A stretch of DNA of 64,000 nt from positions 186,001-250,000 of the forward strand of contig JAACJM010000057.1 in the NCBI GenBank assembly GCA_013368315.1. Direction: 5' to 3'. The position numbers were made by a program, and so were the translations under genes. This DNA comes from Tetrapyrgos nigripes (Eukaryota; Basidiomycota; Agaricomycetes; Agaricales; Campanellaceae). Of this stretch, positions 33,424 to 43,253 are shown one piece after another (the first letter of the stretch is position 1; each line of letters opens with the position of its first letter). The notes under the pieces are model-generated. The model was not told where the DNA came from. It was given only the letters and a program-made list of their open reading frames with translations, and did no database searches.

Positions 33424-34129
33424 TCCCTATCAAGAATACGGGCAGTACTTACTGCGGTTTCTGTTCCTGCCACTGCTGTATCGACCGGCGATGCTGCCGT
33501 TCTCATTCCATTTTGCAATGTCCGCAATGTACCGGGCATACTCTTTGAAGTAAGGGCAAAGTCGCTCAGAAGTCACTCAGGCGAAGTCAGGTAACCGCCT
33601 CCCCCTCCATATAATTGCAAGTGACGGAACCCTCAACAGCTTTCCTGGCGGACGAGCCGATCCTGTAAGTCGTACCGCCTTTCTTCAGGTCACACGTTTA
33701 TGGAGAGAATGACAGACTGACTTGTCTCTAATGGAGGCCGCTCTTCGTGAAACTCACGAAGAACTCAGCATACAACCAGACTGCGTAGAAGTCCTCGGGC
33801 AGATAGAACCGCCTGAACTTAACCTGCGCGGGGATTTGTGCGTCTATCCTTTTATTGTGGGTTTTGTATACTCTAAATTCCGTACTGCTCTGGATTCTCA
33901 TCCGATCTGGTAGGGCTTCGTCTACCCCACCTCGTCCGCCATTTTGCAACCCCTTTCAGAACACGATCCCCTTCCATCATGCGACCTTGAACTTATTCGT
34001 GCAAGTATGAATCCCTCGGAAGTCGATGATGTTTTCCATGTCCCACTCTCCGAACTCATATCGCCTTCCCGTTTGCGTCCATCCATGTTCCGAGGGTCAA
34101 GACCATACTGGGCCGTGAACGTTTTTTGA
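33338..34129 (+). CDS. Nudix hydrolase (CoA pyrophosphatase/PCD1-like), frame broken at 3' end
   Basis: Exons 33338-33369, 33414-33590, 33640-33664, 33716-33856 and 33914 onward join in one frame. After MLLNPGLPLT come AAVLIPFCNVRNVPGILFEV and the Nudix box from GGRADPTDLSLMEAALRETH (then EEL), with the REx2EE core present as RETHEEL. HSGEVSFPGG just before it is typical of PCD1/NUDT7-type CoA diphosphatases of peroxisomes. Translation stops at TGA 34127-34129 right after WAVNVF, where a T run of six (34122-34127) occurs. With one T fewer, the frame would continue through DIVYGG and LELWGLSGWYTTLL to a stop at 34293-34295, giving a family-like end. So the last ~55 residues are lost here by either a sequencing error or a real frameshift. 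Confidence 0.75.
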
Positions 34130-34343
34130 TATTGTTTATGGGGGTAATGCACCTTCAGAACCTCAGGTGGCCCCCGAAGAGGATGATTCCGAGATTGGTC
34201 CTGGAAAATCGGGCTCGTCGCTTGAGCTATGGGGGCTTTCAGGCTGGTACACGACGCTCTTGATGAGGAAGTTACAATTCGCAGAGTGGTCTTGAGATTA
34301 GAATTAGATGCTGTATTATAGAAAACAACTCGGGTACAGGAGG

Positions 34344-35036
34344 TCATAATTCTGCTATGACTGCAGGTCGTTTGCGAAGCCCTCTCGTGTCTTCTTCTGG
34401 CTGTATGTCGGGGGTGTTTTCGTCCTTCTTCGAACGAATATGTTTCTGTAATTTTCGCGGTTGTCTTGGTTCTGCGGACCGACTTTGCCAGAGAATATAC
34501 AAGACAATTTCCGAGATTGCAACAATGACCGCAACGAAAAAACGAGAACAACACCCGCTGTAAAAATCAGCTTTAGTCCTGTCACTTGAGGGAATCATAC
34601 TCACCCATTCATATTTCCATCCAGTGCTAGCCGAACCTATCCATGCAGCTGCTCCTGATCCTCCAACACTAAACACTCCATTGATTATCGTCGTGATAGC
34701 CTTTCTCTCCCTCTTTCTCTCCTGTGCCAACACGTCTTCGTCTTTCGGTGGTACATAATTGCCAAACTTGCGTTCCGGTGAAGTTGTTGTTCCAGCTAGC
34801 AGAACAACCATAGTGTAGTCATTTGGATTCAGTGACGATGCACGAAGAGCCGTCAGACCTTGATCAGAACGTGTCCATTTGGAAATGTCGAAGAGCAGAC
34901 TATATGGGATGGTGCGAGAACTAGAGTGATCAACGAACTGAGCGAGACGCCGCTGTAGCTGTGCATCTAGGATGGGCAGGACGGGTTTGAGGGCGTCTCG
35001 GAGATGGGACTCGAGTGAAACGTTGAGAGAGTCCAT
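34344..35036 (-). CDS. VPH2: V-ATPase assembly factor Vph2/Vma12
   Basis: Start MDSLNVSLESHLRDALKPVL; the Vma12 domain includes IPYSLLFDISKWTRSDQGLT, then ERKFGNYVPPKDEDV and two C-terminal membrane helices (ITTIINGVFSVGGSGAAAW and FVAVIVAISEIVLYILW). It is an ER membrane protein needed to assemble the V0 sector. A canonical 47-bp intron (34604-34558, GTGAGT..TTACAG) lies after WKYEW. Splicing it would put the second helix out of frame unless the A6 run at 34537-34542 (T6 in the gene) had five bases; then WRVLFSFFVAVIVAISEIVL reads through as in relatives. Left unspliced, the frame stays open for 230 residues but contains an atypical loop. It converges closely on the Nudix gene. Confidence 0.82.
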   Translation of the reverse strand: MDSLNVSLESHLRDALKPVLPILDAQLQRRLAQFVDHSSSRTIPYSLLFDISKWTRSDQGLTALRASSLNPNDYTMVVLLAGTTTSPERKFGNYVPPKDEDVLAQERKRERKAITTIINGVFSVGGSGAAAWIGSASTGWKYEWVSMIPSSDRTKADFYSGCCSRFFVAVIVAISEIVLYILWQSRSAEPRQPRKLQKHIRSKKDENTPDIQPEEDTRGLRKRPAVIAEL

Positions 35037-35142
35037 ACATCAATAATGTTACGTCGACGTCAACAGTCAAGTCCAAGTCAAGTCAAAAGTTCACTGATAC
35101 AAATACCCACTGCACCTCTTCCTTGCTTCTGAACCTTGTCTC
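35037..35142. promoter_or_regulatory. Divergent promoter region, VPH2 / ataxin-10
   Basis: These 106 bp between opposite start codons include CAAGTCAAGTCAAAAG-like short repeats near 35070-35090. No known factor site was recognised. Confidence 0.3.
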
Positions 35143-37487
35143 ATGTCCGGTCTTTCTAGTTCCTTGCAAGGTCTTCTCGACCAGTTCAGAGATCTCTGTT
35201 TATCATTTGACGTCAACTCGCCCAAGAAACGCACCAATCTTGCCGGCGTGTTAGACGCCATAGCTATAGAACTGGCCAGCAGCGAAGAAGCAAGGTACAT
35301 CATGTCCTTCATTGATCCTCGAAAATCCGGATGACCTAGTATGGGGCAGAAAACATATTGGATCCGATGACACGGGCTTATGGACAAATATCTCAAAGCT
35401 ATGGAGAAGTCTTGCAAGGGCTCAGCTCACGTTCTGGGACGGAGATTCGGATGGCGATGACGAAGACAGGCAAGATGGAAGCACCTCTGCTCAAGGGTGT
35501 AGTTTCAGCCAGTTCTGCGTCAGTCTGTCCAGGTTCATCAGGAATCTCGTTGCTGCTGTTCCTGCAAATCAAAACAAAGCCTTGTGAGCTTCCTAAATGC
35601 ATACTTCATGTCAACCGTCCTCTAAACCTCCGGATGACTCCCACGAACAAGTGAAAGTGAACCGGATATCCGAAGACTCCTGCATTACTATACTTCATGG
35701 ACTTCTATGGAAGATCAGGATGGCAAGCTTCAAATTTCTCCGTTTTCGATCTCTCAATCACTTACGTTTATTTTCAGCGGTGTTAGCTGCTCGGATCCTC
35801 ACACAAACCCTAGCGAACATAATCACCGGCAACAACGCTTTAATGTCTACTTTATGGGAAACTTATCTAAATCTTCCTGAAGACCAAGTCGTTTTGATGT
35901 TGGTGTAATTTCCCCTTGCTACTTCCGTTTTCATATCTAAATGACGTGCACACCCAGGCGACTGATGTTATCCAGGGACGACCGCACACTAGTGGCAGCC
36001 ATGACACTAGTCAAAAATTGTATAGCTGATAGCAGAACACGAGCGTATGTATTCGTCCTAGGCCAACCCTACCCTAAGCTGATCCACCTTTTCGTTCTTT
36101 TCTCCACTCCGTCTTACCCACATCCATTCCGATTAGCAAAATGCTGACACGGACTACAATTGGCTCTCGCCTGTGTGTTTCACTTCTTGACAACATGGTC
36201 AAATTGTACGAAGCTGATGAAGGAAGTGATGGAGGAAAAGCTTTCGACACCGGGTTTGTTGGTATTTCCATAACCACTGTCAGCGCAAGAGCTGATTTCG
36301 TTTTCAAAATGCAGTTACGAAATTTTCACTCGTATTTTCGAGGCCGGATTGCTTCCTGAACTCTACAGCAGATTAAACATGTGCGTCCATCATCTTCTTG
36401 GGCAAGGATCGCTGTGATGACACCAATATTTTCTTGCAATTGTATTCGACTGACAGCGAAGGGGAGATCGTAACGCCTCATCAAACTACTCTATTGAAAT
36501 TATTGGATTCCTACTTGCAATCCACACCTGTCCTCACCTCATCGCCCAATCCAAAAGTCAAGACAACTCATGTAAAGTTAACACCCATGCTCACCAAGTG
36601 CTTCTTTGGCCTCTCATCATACGCACAAACTGCTATTCGTCGGGCATTACGCCCCTCCGAGGCAGAACTTGTCTCTCCAACCGCTTCACCAATCTCTTTG
36701 CCTACGCCACATTCACATAATATATTCCTTCCTGCTGAATTAGATGTTATGCTTCCCAAAGTTTGTGAGGCCATTGTGCTTGTCACACAATGCATGGTAT
36801 CGATCATCTTGGCTTCAGAAGACGCTCGGGTGTCACCAGATCCTGAACTGGGCCCGGTAGAAAGTCTACAGGACTATTTTAACAACCAAAACAGTTCCGA
36901 TGGTGTAGGCCTTGTGGAGAATCTCATCGGTAAGTAAACTAGTTGCCGATAGTGCCTACCCCATAAATGTCCATCCGTCATTTTTTTCTCCGAATCTCAA
37001 TTCGCCAACAGGACTGCTCCGACTTCTTGACAGATTCCTTCCCAGAATCAATTTCGGAAAGCCCGTCGAGACCCCGCGAAACACTTCTTCAAGAAGTCAT
37101 GAAGATTGTTCGACGTCACAGCCATCACCACAGCAGCCGGGGTCATTGGGGTTCTCCTACCTGAAACGCGACCTTGTGCGTCTTCTTGGAATCCTTTGCC
37201 ACGAGCGTCTGGCGGTGCAAGATAGGGTGCGCAGTTGCAGTGGGATTGAAGTGGTCCTGAATCTATGCGTGGTTGACGAAAGAAATCCTTGTGAGTGCCT
37301 TCCCTTCCCTGTGCCTTGCATAAGAAATAACATTTCGTCAGACCTGCGCGAGCATGCTATCTTTGCTCTACATAATCTGCTTGAAGGAAACGCTGCAAAT
37401 CAAGCAGTCGTGGATGAAATCAAACCGCTTGGGCAATGGGATGAAAATGGAGTACTGGTTGATTCGCCCGGTGCGACAAGGAAATAG
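35143..37487 (+). CDS. Ataxin-10 homologue
   Basis: Start MSGLSSSLQGLLDQFRDLCL. The first intron (about 35296-35350) joins SSEEA to RKHIGSDDTGLW. Helical armadillo-like segments follow: CVSLSRFIRNLVAAVPANQN, then LWETYLNLPEDQVVLML, and a long C-terminal block. The end YLKRDLVRLLGILCHERLAV, then LREHAIFALHNLLEGNAANQ and AVVDEIKPLG, is the conserved ataxin-10 domain (Atx10homo_assoc). In yeast the homologue Ctr86 is essential; in animals ataxin-10 acts in cytokinesis and neuronal survival. Several middle exons (35.9-36.4 kb) were not fully placed, but the same frame-compatible text continues. It is divergent from VPH2 and convergent with LEO1. Confidence 0.85.
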
Positions 37488-37597
37488 CAGATCCTCTGAC
37501 GGAAGGGTGATCTAGTAAGGTGAAGCGGAGTGATACGCTATGATATACAGTATATTTAGATAAATGAAAGCGCAAAAGATAATCATCAACAATGAAG

Positions 37598-39174
37598 CTA
37601 ATCCTCCTCGTCTTCCTCGAACACTGCTGCTCGTCTACGAGAGGCCCCAGGTCGTCTGACCTTCTGGTCTTCCTCTTCTTCACTCTCCACTTCCATTATT
37701 TCTTCCTCTTCATCTTCATCGAAACCGGCCTTCCGCTGACTCCTTTCAATTTTTGCGTCAATGCGATCCAACGGGTCCTCCTCCTCCTTCTTTGCTCTGC
37801 GTCGTACACCAAAATCATCATCTTCGTCTGACTCGTCCGCAACCACGAATCCGTCTTCTTGATAGTCTCCCTTTTCCTCACCATTCTTCTTCCTCTTTGC
37901 ACCACTCTCATCTTCTTCGTCCGACTGAGCATAGGTTTGACCATCCATGTCATCGCTGAAATAGCCTTCCGACTTCCTCTTTTGCCTCCTGTATTTAGTT
38001 CCTGAATAACCGTCCTCATTCTTCCTCTTGGTCTTCTTAGCGCTCTGCTTCATTAACTCCATCTTTTCCCTCTCCGGATCCATAGTTGGGTCCGGTGCCA
38101 TACGAAGCCTAGCTACCTTGTTGTGTTTCTGTCCAACAGCCCGTACCAACATGCGATGCGTCTCTGATTGCATACTGGTTGGTCGTAGTGACATGTATCC
38201 TGTGACGACTGCTTCAGCTTGCAAGACTCCGGATCGTTTGTGCTGAGCCACGAGATATGTGAGCCCCTGAGATTTCGCCGTAGCCTGTGGCTGAGACTGA
38301 GGTTGTGATTGTGACTGGGACTGTGATTGACGGCTTCCTAACGTTTGACGAGGGACACTTGCTGACGTATCTCGACTTTGTGTGATGTCGAAGAATTCCT
38401 TTCCGAGTCTGAGGCTGAGGGTACCATCAGACCAGCGAATGATGCGACCGTTAGACTGCCTGGCCTATAAAGCATGAGGTATAAGGGAAATGGATTTTGG
38501 GTGTGAGTGCAAATCTCACCTCGTTACCGTATTCGTCCTTGGTCCATCTCCAACGCACAGTGTTTTCCACTTTGAGTTTGATCGTCATACTCTTCTCTCG
38601 CACGTTCTCGGAGGTAGCACCTTCTTCGTCGTCATGCTCAGGGCCCATGTAGGTGTCCGGATGGAATGGCTTTGAGTCTACCTTGACAAAATTGGGCATA
38701 CGGATGACCCAATTCTGAATATGTCCAAATAAGTGCATGAAACAAGACGGTAGAAGATGAAACCTACGTCGCCATCTGAGCTGCGTGGCACAGGGATATT
38801 GGGGAACGAGACATTTGCCTCTCTGACTTCGACAGCAAGTTCTGGAGGAATTTCATTCTCGTCTTCTTCGTACTCGAGGGCTCTACGTTGTTCAGCGTCG
38901 GCAGCTTCAGAGTCCGAGCGAGCAGATGACGTGCTGGAAAAGTCATAGCATGAATAAATGAAAGTGGTGCAACATATGTTTCGTAGACTAACTCTTCAAG
39001 GGCGGGTTCGTTTGCAGCGGTCTCGTTACCGAATAGATCGGTCATTTCTTCATCTTCCTCCGGCTGTTCAGGATCTGACTTCATGTCGTTTTCATTGTCT
39101 TCATAGGTGTTGTGGTGCTGTGTGTGGGGATAAGAATTTTCTGGTGGAATCAGCGCACCTGCTAAAGACGACAT
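37598..39174 (-). CDS. LEO1: Paf1 complex subunit Leo1
   Basis: Start MSSLAGALIPPENSYP with an acidic N-terminal region. The Leo1 domain reads NWVIRMPNFVKVDSKPFHPD, TYMG, then TIKLKVENTVRWRWTKDEYG and ARQSNGRIIRWSDGTLSLRL, with GLTYLVAQHKRSGVLQAEAV after a Gln/Ser-rich insert. A basic/acidic C-terminus (KKTKRKNEDGYSG, many EEE/DDE runs) completes it. Leo1 is part of the Paf1 complex, which couples RNA polymerase II elongation with histone modification in the nucleus. The insert holds repeats of SQSQSQ/PQSQ. CACGTG at 39239-39244 is 64 bp upstream of the start. Confidence 0.93.
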
Positions 39175-39871
39175 GTTGGGGAACACTACAGCCAGCGCAC
39201 TGCAAATCAGTTGACACAGCCACATTCTTAATCCCAACCACGTGACATTTCCTGCCTAACTGACAGTGAAATCTCAACAGCAGTAAAAGGCTGAAAGCTG
39301 TTAGCACTTGTCTTTAACTCTCGTGCTCTACACCTTTGCTGCGTGTCTTGCTGTTCATCTGAAGTCTTTTGGCCCTTCAAATTCAGCACAGCAAGTTGCG
39401 TCCTGGATTACCGCGGGTTTACCTTTTCTGTACAGACACGGTCAGTTGAATTCAAGATTTGCCACCTCCAGGATATGCTGTGGGCCGGGATTCTTCAACC
39501 TACCCAAGGAGAAAATCTTTCGCTGGAGTCTTTCGCGCCGGCTCGCAGACTAAGGTTGCATTTGCGCGGTGTTCCCTTGCTCGGATGACTTTCTTCCGGT
39601 TCCTTACTCTGCGCGCAGATCTCCTCTCATAACAACGGAGATGCTCTGCAATCTCGTGTCTCATCCACCCATATCGGTCTTTTGAGATCAGACACTCATT
39701 CCTGCTAAATCATTACAGGCCCGACCCGAAAATGGAACTGGATCTTTTTAGTTTATCACATACACATCCTCTAAGCGTTTTATATAGACTCCACAGCATC
39801 CACTGATGCCACGCCGCCAAATTCCGGAGACGGCACGCGACAGACATTCATCCAGAAGTTATAATTCCAGA
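39175..39871. other. Intergenic region
   Basis: About 700 bp between LEO1 and the next gene, with CACGTG at 39239-39244. Two overlapping 81-codon plus-strand frames (39308-39553 and 39343-39588) have no motif and no splice partners. Probably promoter and 5' UTR sequence. Confidence 0.4.
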
Positions 39872-41594
39872 GATGGCGGGGATGTTAAAAGAGTCGTTCC
39901 TAACACTTGCGCATTCCTCGCCAGGCTTCTTTGACATGCCGTCATCTCCAAAGCGGTGCGTCCTTTCTTTCTCATATATAATAGCTGTTGGATTTTACAG
40001 ACCCTCTTCGTATTAGGGTTGATCCCCAAGACGAACATCTAGACGCACGTCCAAACTCTACAGCACCACCAACACCAACCTCGATGACTATGTTTTCCGA
40101 ACACACCTTTCCCCCTCAACATCTTTCTGCTTCCTCTTTCATCTCGACAAACCGCGACACGACTTCTCATACCAACTATGTGAGTGACGCCTCGCCTCAT
40201 CTATCAGTTTCTTTTCCTGACTCGACTCTCTTGGCCGCAGTCTTCGTCTTACCACGATGACTCACGGTACTATGGTACTACCACGGAAGCTTTCCCCACT
40301 TATGGATCTACATATCCTGATTCTTTCTGGCATTCGTCGATTAATTCCTATATTACTGGACCTTCAGTCTCGAACACTACTGCTTCTATTGGCTCCGAGA
40401 TCTATGATTACAGGCAATCTCCCTCGAACTACTCTCTCAACTGGGCCGGGTCTCAGCCTAATCCCTTGTCCAGTGGTCAGCAAGTCTCCAATAACTCAAC
40501 CTACCGTGCCACACCTCAGAATTACACGCAGGCTACGCCATTGGGGTACTCGACGAACCGTTACCATCCTTATGCCAATTTGAATCGGATCTCCCCTCCC
40601 GCTTCCACCGAGCTCGTCCTCTCACCTCACCCGGGCCCAGGACCCTCGCCTCACATCTCACCTCCTACGACACCTCAGAGCATGACGACTAGTGTAGGTG
40701 CCAGCGAAGGTGAACAGGGTCTTGGACTAGTCTTGGTGACCACCCAGGTACGTTCATGAATATTTCGAGTCATAAGCCTCACTCTAAGTTACGCAAAGAA
40801 TACTAGCAACAGGCCTTTGTACACCCATCGCGAGCAGCTTAAATTCTTCAGGGATGCGCTCTCGCTTCCAGGTCCACCTCTGGGCGGCCCGTTCATTCCT
40901 CAGCCCATGTATAAGCCACACACCAATAGTGATCGCCGAAGATATGTTGAAGAGGGTAAGTGTCACTCTTTTGACTTAGCTGAATGAAAACTGAATATCA
41001 TGTATACAGTCGATCTCGATGCCCCCATTTATTTCTGGTCCGAGAACCCTGACGAATGTGGTATCTCTTTAACCGATGCTCTGCATTCACGAGTCAAACG
41101 CCTCACGAATAGAGATGAGGCTGTCTTTGAAGGGCGTGGACCTAGCGTATCCATCCGGCTTGAGGTAATCGTCTCTCCTCCCTTCATTGCTGAAGGTTTT
41201 TCTTATGCTCTAAAATTTTTCAGTGGCCCGGTTATCGTCAGTGGAGCCGTCAAATTCCTACCAGAGACTTCCGTAGTCCGCCTGGCCCGATCACCAAGGC
41301 CAAGCTGGCAAAAAACGTTGCAAAATGTGTTCAAAGGTTCATCGCTGTACGTTTCATGCTGATTGATTCACCTCATGAACTCCCGCTCATGTCATGCTGT
41401 AGGAGCGACAAGGGCATCCCCTCGAAGATGATTCTGATGCCCGCTGGCGAATCGGATCTGGCCCAGGCCACAATCATATCAGATTCGAGGATCTAATTCT
41501 CGTCAGCATACACCACGTCTCTATGGGATCCTGGCAACCCCAACTGAGACTCAGTCGGCCGTTTCCTCCTGCCATATCCCCTGACCGATTCTGA
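39872..41594 (+). CDS. Hypothetical basidiomycete protein, Ser/Tyr-rich N-terminus (5' end uncertain)
   Basis: A low-complexity first half (many SYHDDSRYYG, TTEAFPTYG, NYSLNW and PPTTPQS stretches) is followed by an ordered C-terminal domain assembled from four exons: QLKFFRDALSLPGPPLGGPF, VDLDAPIYFWSENPDECGIS and LTDALHSRVKRLTNRDEAVF, then WPGYRQWSRQIPTRDF and a last exon ending SPDRF. I recall similar C-termini in agaricomycete hypothetical proteins but no named domain. The WPGYRQWSRQIP segment and evenly spaced aromatics suggest a folded domain, perhaps protein-interaction or regulatory. The ATG at 39872 does not splice in phase to the exon at 39999 that begins TDPLRIRVD, so the true start is unresolved. 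Confidence 0.55.
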
Positions 41595-43253
41595 CCAGTA
41601 GAAACGAAACTCAGTGCTTTCCCATTAATAAAAAGTCGCTAGATTTTCTGCTTTCGCATTTTTTCATTACTTCTAGTGTTAATCACTACTGTAGCCTATA
41701 GTTTTGTCTTTCTCTCAGTAATACCCATCCTGTAGCCTTGAATTTGCCCGAGTAGAAACCTCGGATGGAACCCCAATTCTCCACTGTAGCATTTTTCCCC
41801 CTCCTATGACTTTACGAACGCTATGTCTATCTATACGTCGAGTTATATATACATGCAAATAGAACATGCTGAATCATTGAAACAGCACGCCTTCGTTGAC
41901 CTTAAGCTTCTGTGTTTGATGATTTGACATCGCCAAGATCCCGCTTCGTACTAGTACAATGTCCATGTTCTTTCTCTACGGGAACATTGTTAGTTACCGT
42001 GAGCGCTGACTCGACTCGCAGCCCAGGAATTCTTTCTAGTCGTAGGTTACATACAAAATCCGATCTTGTCGCGCTGTGATGTCCGGCGGAAACATTTACA
42101 TAAGGTCTGCAGGGAGCAGAGTTCGAAGATACCATAGCGCGTACTTACCCAAGGTTGTTGAGGTACTCCGACGCCGCTCCTTCACGTGGAGAGAGGTGCC
42201 AGTTGGAAGCATTGCCGGGGGATCACACAAGTGAAAACAAAGATCAAAATGCACTGATCGAAGAACGGCCACTGGACCCATTGTGGCGAAGCTGTGGCTG
42301 AAAAGTGGCTGAAGAATTGAGAGGTTCGGGATCTTCAGGCCATGAGGTACAATCTTTCTTAGATCTCGACTTTAACACCATGATGTCTGTGATTGCAACT
42401 GCGTCATTGAGGCTGCGTCCAAGCTGTTTCTCTTGATTCCGTGAGCTTCCAGGCTGAGCCCGGATAATTAACAATTTCCGACCTATAGGTACCCATAATT
42501 CCGTGATAGGCCGGGTATGAGATCACCGCTGGCACAACGTACTTATTCGTCCCTGTAGCATATCTTGGTCCTGCGAAGTCCATGGAGAATGCGTTTTGTA
42601 GATCCACCTACTCACCGACAAGGTACATCTCCGTCGGAACTAACATTCAGAATGAGCTTCCGGCCTTCTCAGGCTGCAGGTTTATCGTTGAACATTGATC
42701 AATTCAACCGTATCAATATAATTGAATCGAGGGTATGGTAGTATATAGACATCTTTTGTACATAGTAAGTATGTCGTGGTACTCCGATATTAGCGCTGTA
42801 AAAAGCTTAAGTGAGTAGATACACATAGCCTTTGCAAGTTTCGGTCCCATTGGGCACAACGAGCCCTCATTCATTGCCAAATTGGGGAATATGGGGTACA
42901 GAAATACACAATACTAGTACTGAATGCAAGCTTGACGATGGAGGATCTGGAACGATAAACGCTACGAAGCCATCCGTGTTTCAAGGAGCAGCCTTTTGAG
43001 CAGAACGCCCACTACGCTTTCACGAGTTATCAGGATATCTACGCAGAATATACACATACATAACAATATAAAAAGAACTAGTAAGGGTAACTTGAAGTAG
43101 ATCAGTGGAAAATTGTATGGCCCTCAGCCAGTCATGGAGAGAAGTACAACAGGTCGAATACTTGGGCGTATAGTAGTAGGGAAGGGTAAATCAAGTGTAG
43201 AAGCACAAAGATAGGATAGATCGGGACAGCAATACACAAAGAAGCTCCAGGGA
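41595..43253. other. Largest gene-free stretch
   Basis: About 1.66 kb between two convergent genes. Only short frames are present (for example minus strand 41902-42135 and 42404-42607), without motifs or shared splice logic. The sequence is A/T-richer after 42660. It may hold long 3' UTRs or a noncoding transcript; nothing definite is visible. Confidence 0.4.

Noticed and set aside
39308..39588. Two 81-codon frames beginning MSLTLVLYTFAA or MSCCSSEVFW
   Set aside because: Short, overlapping, no motif and no neighbours to splice to.
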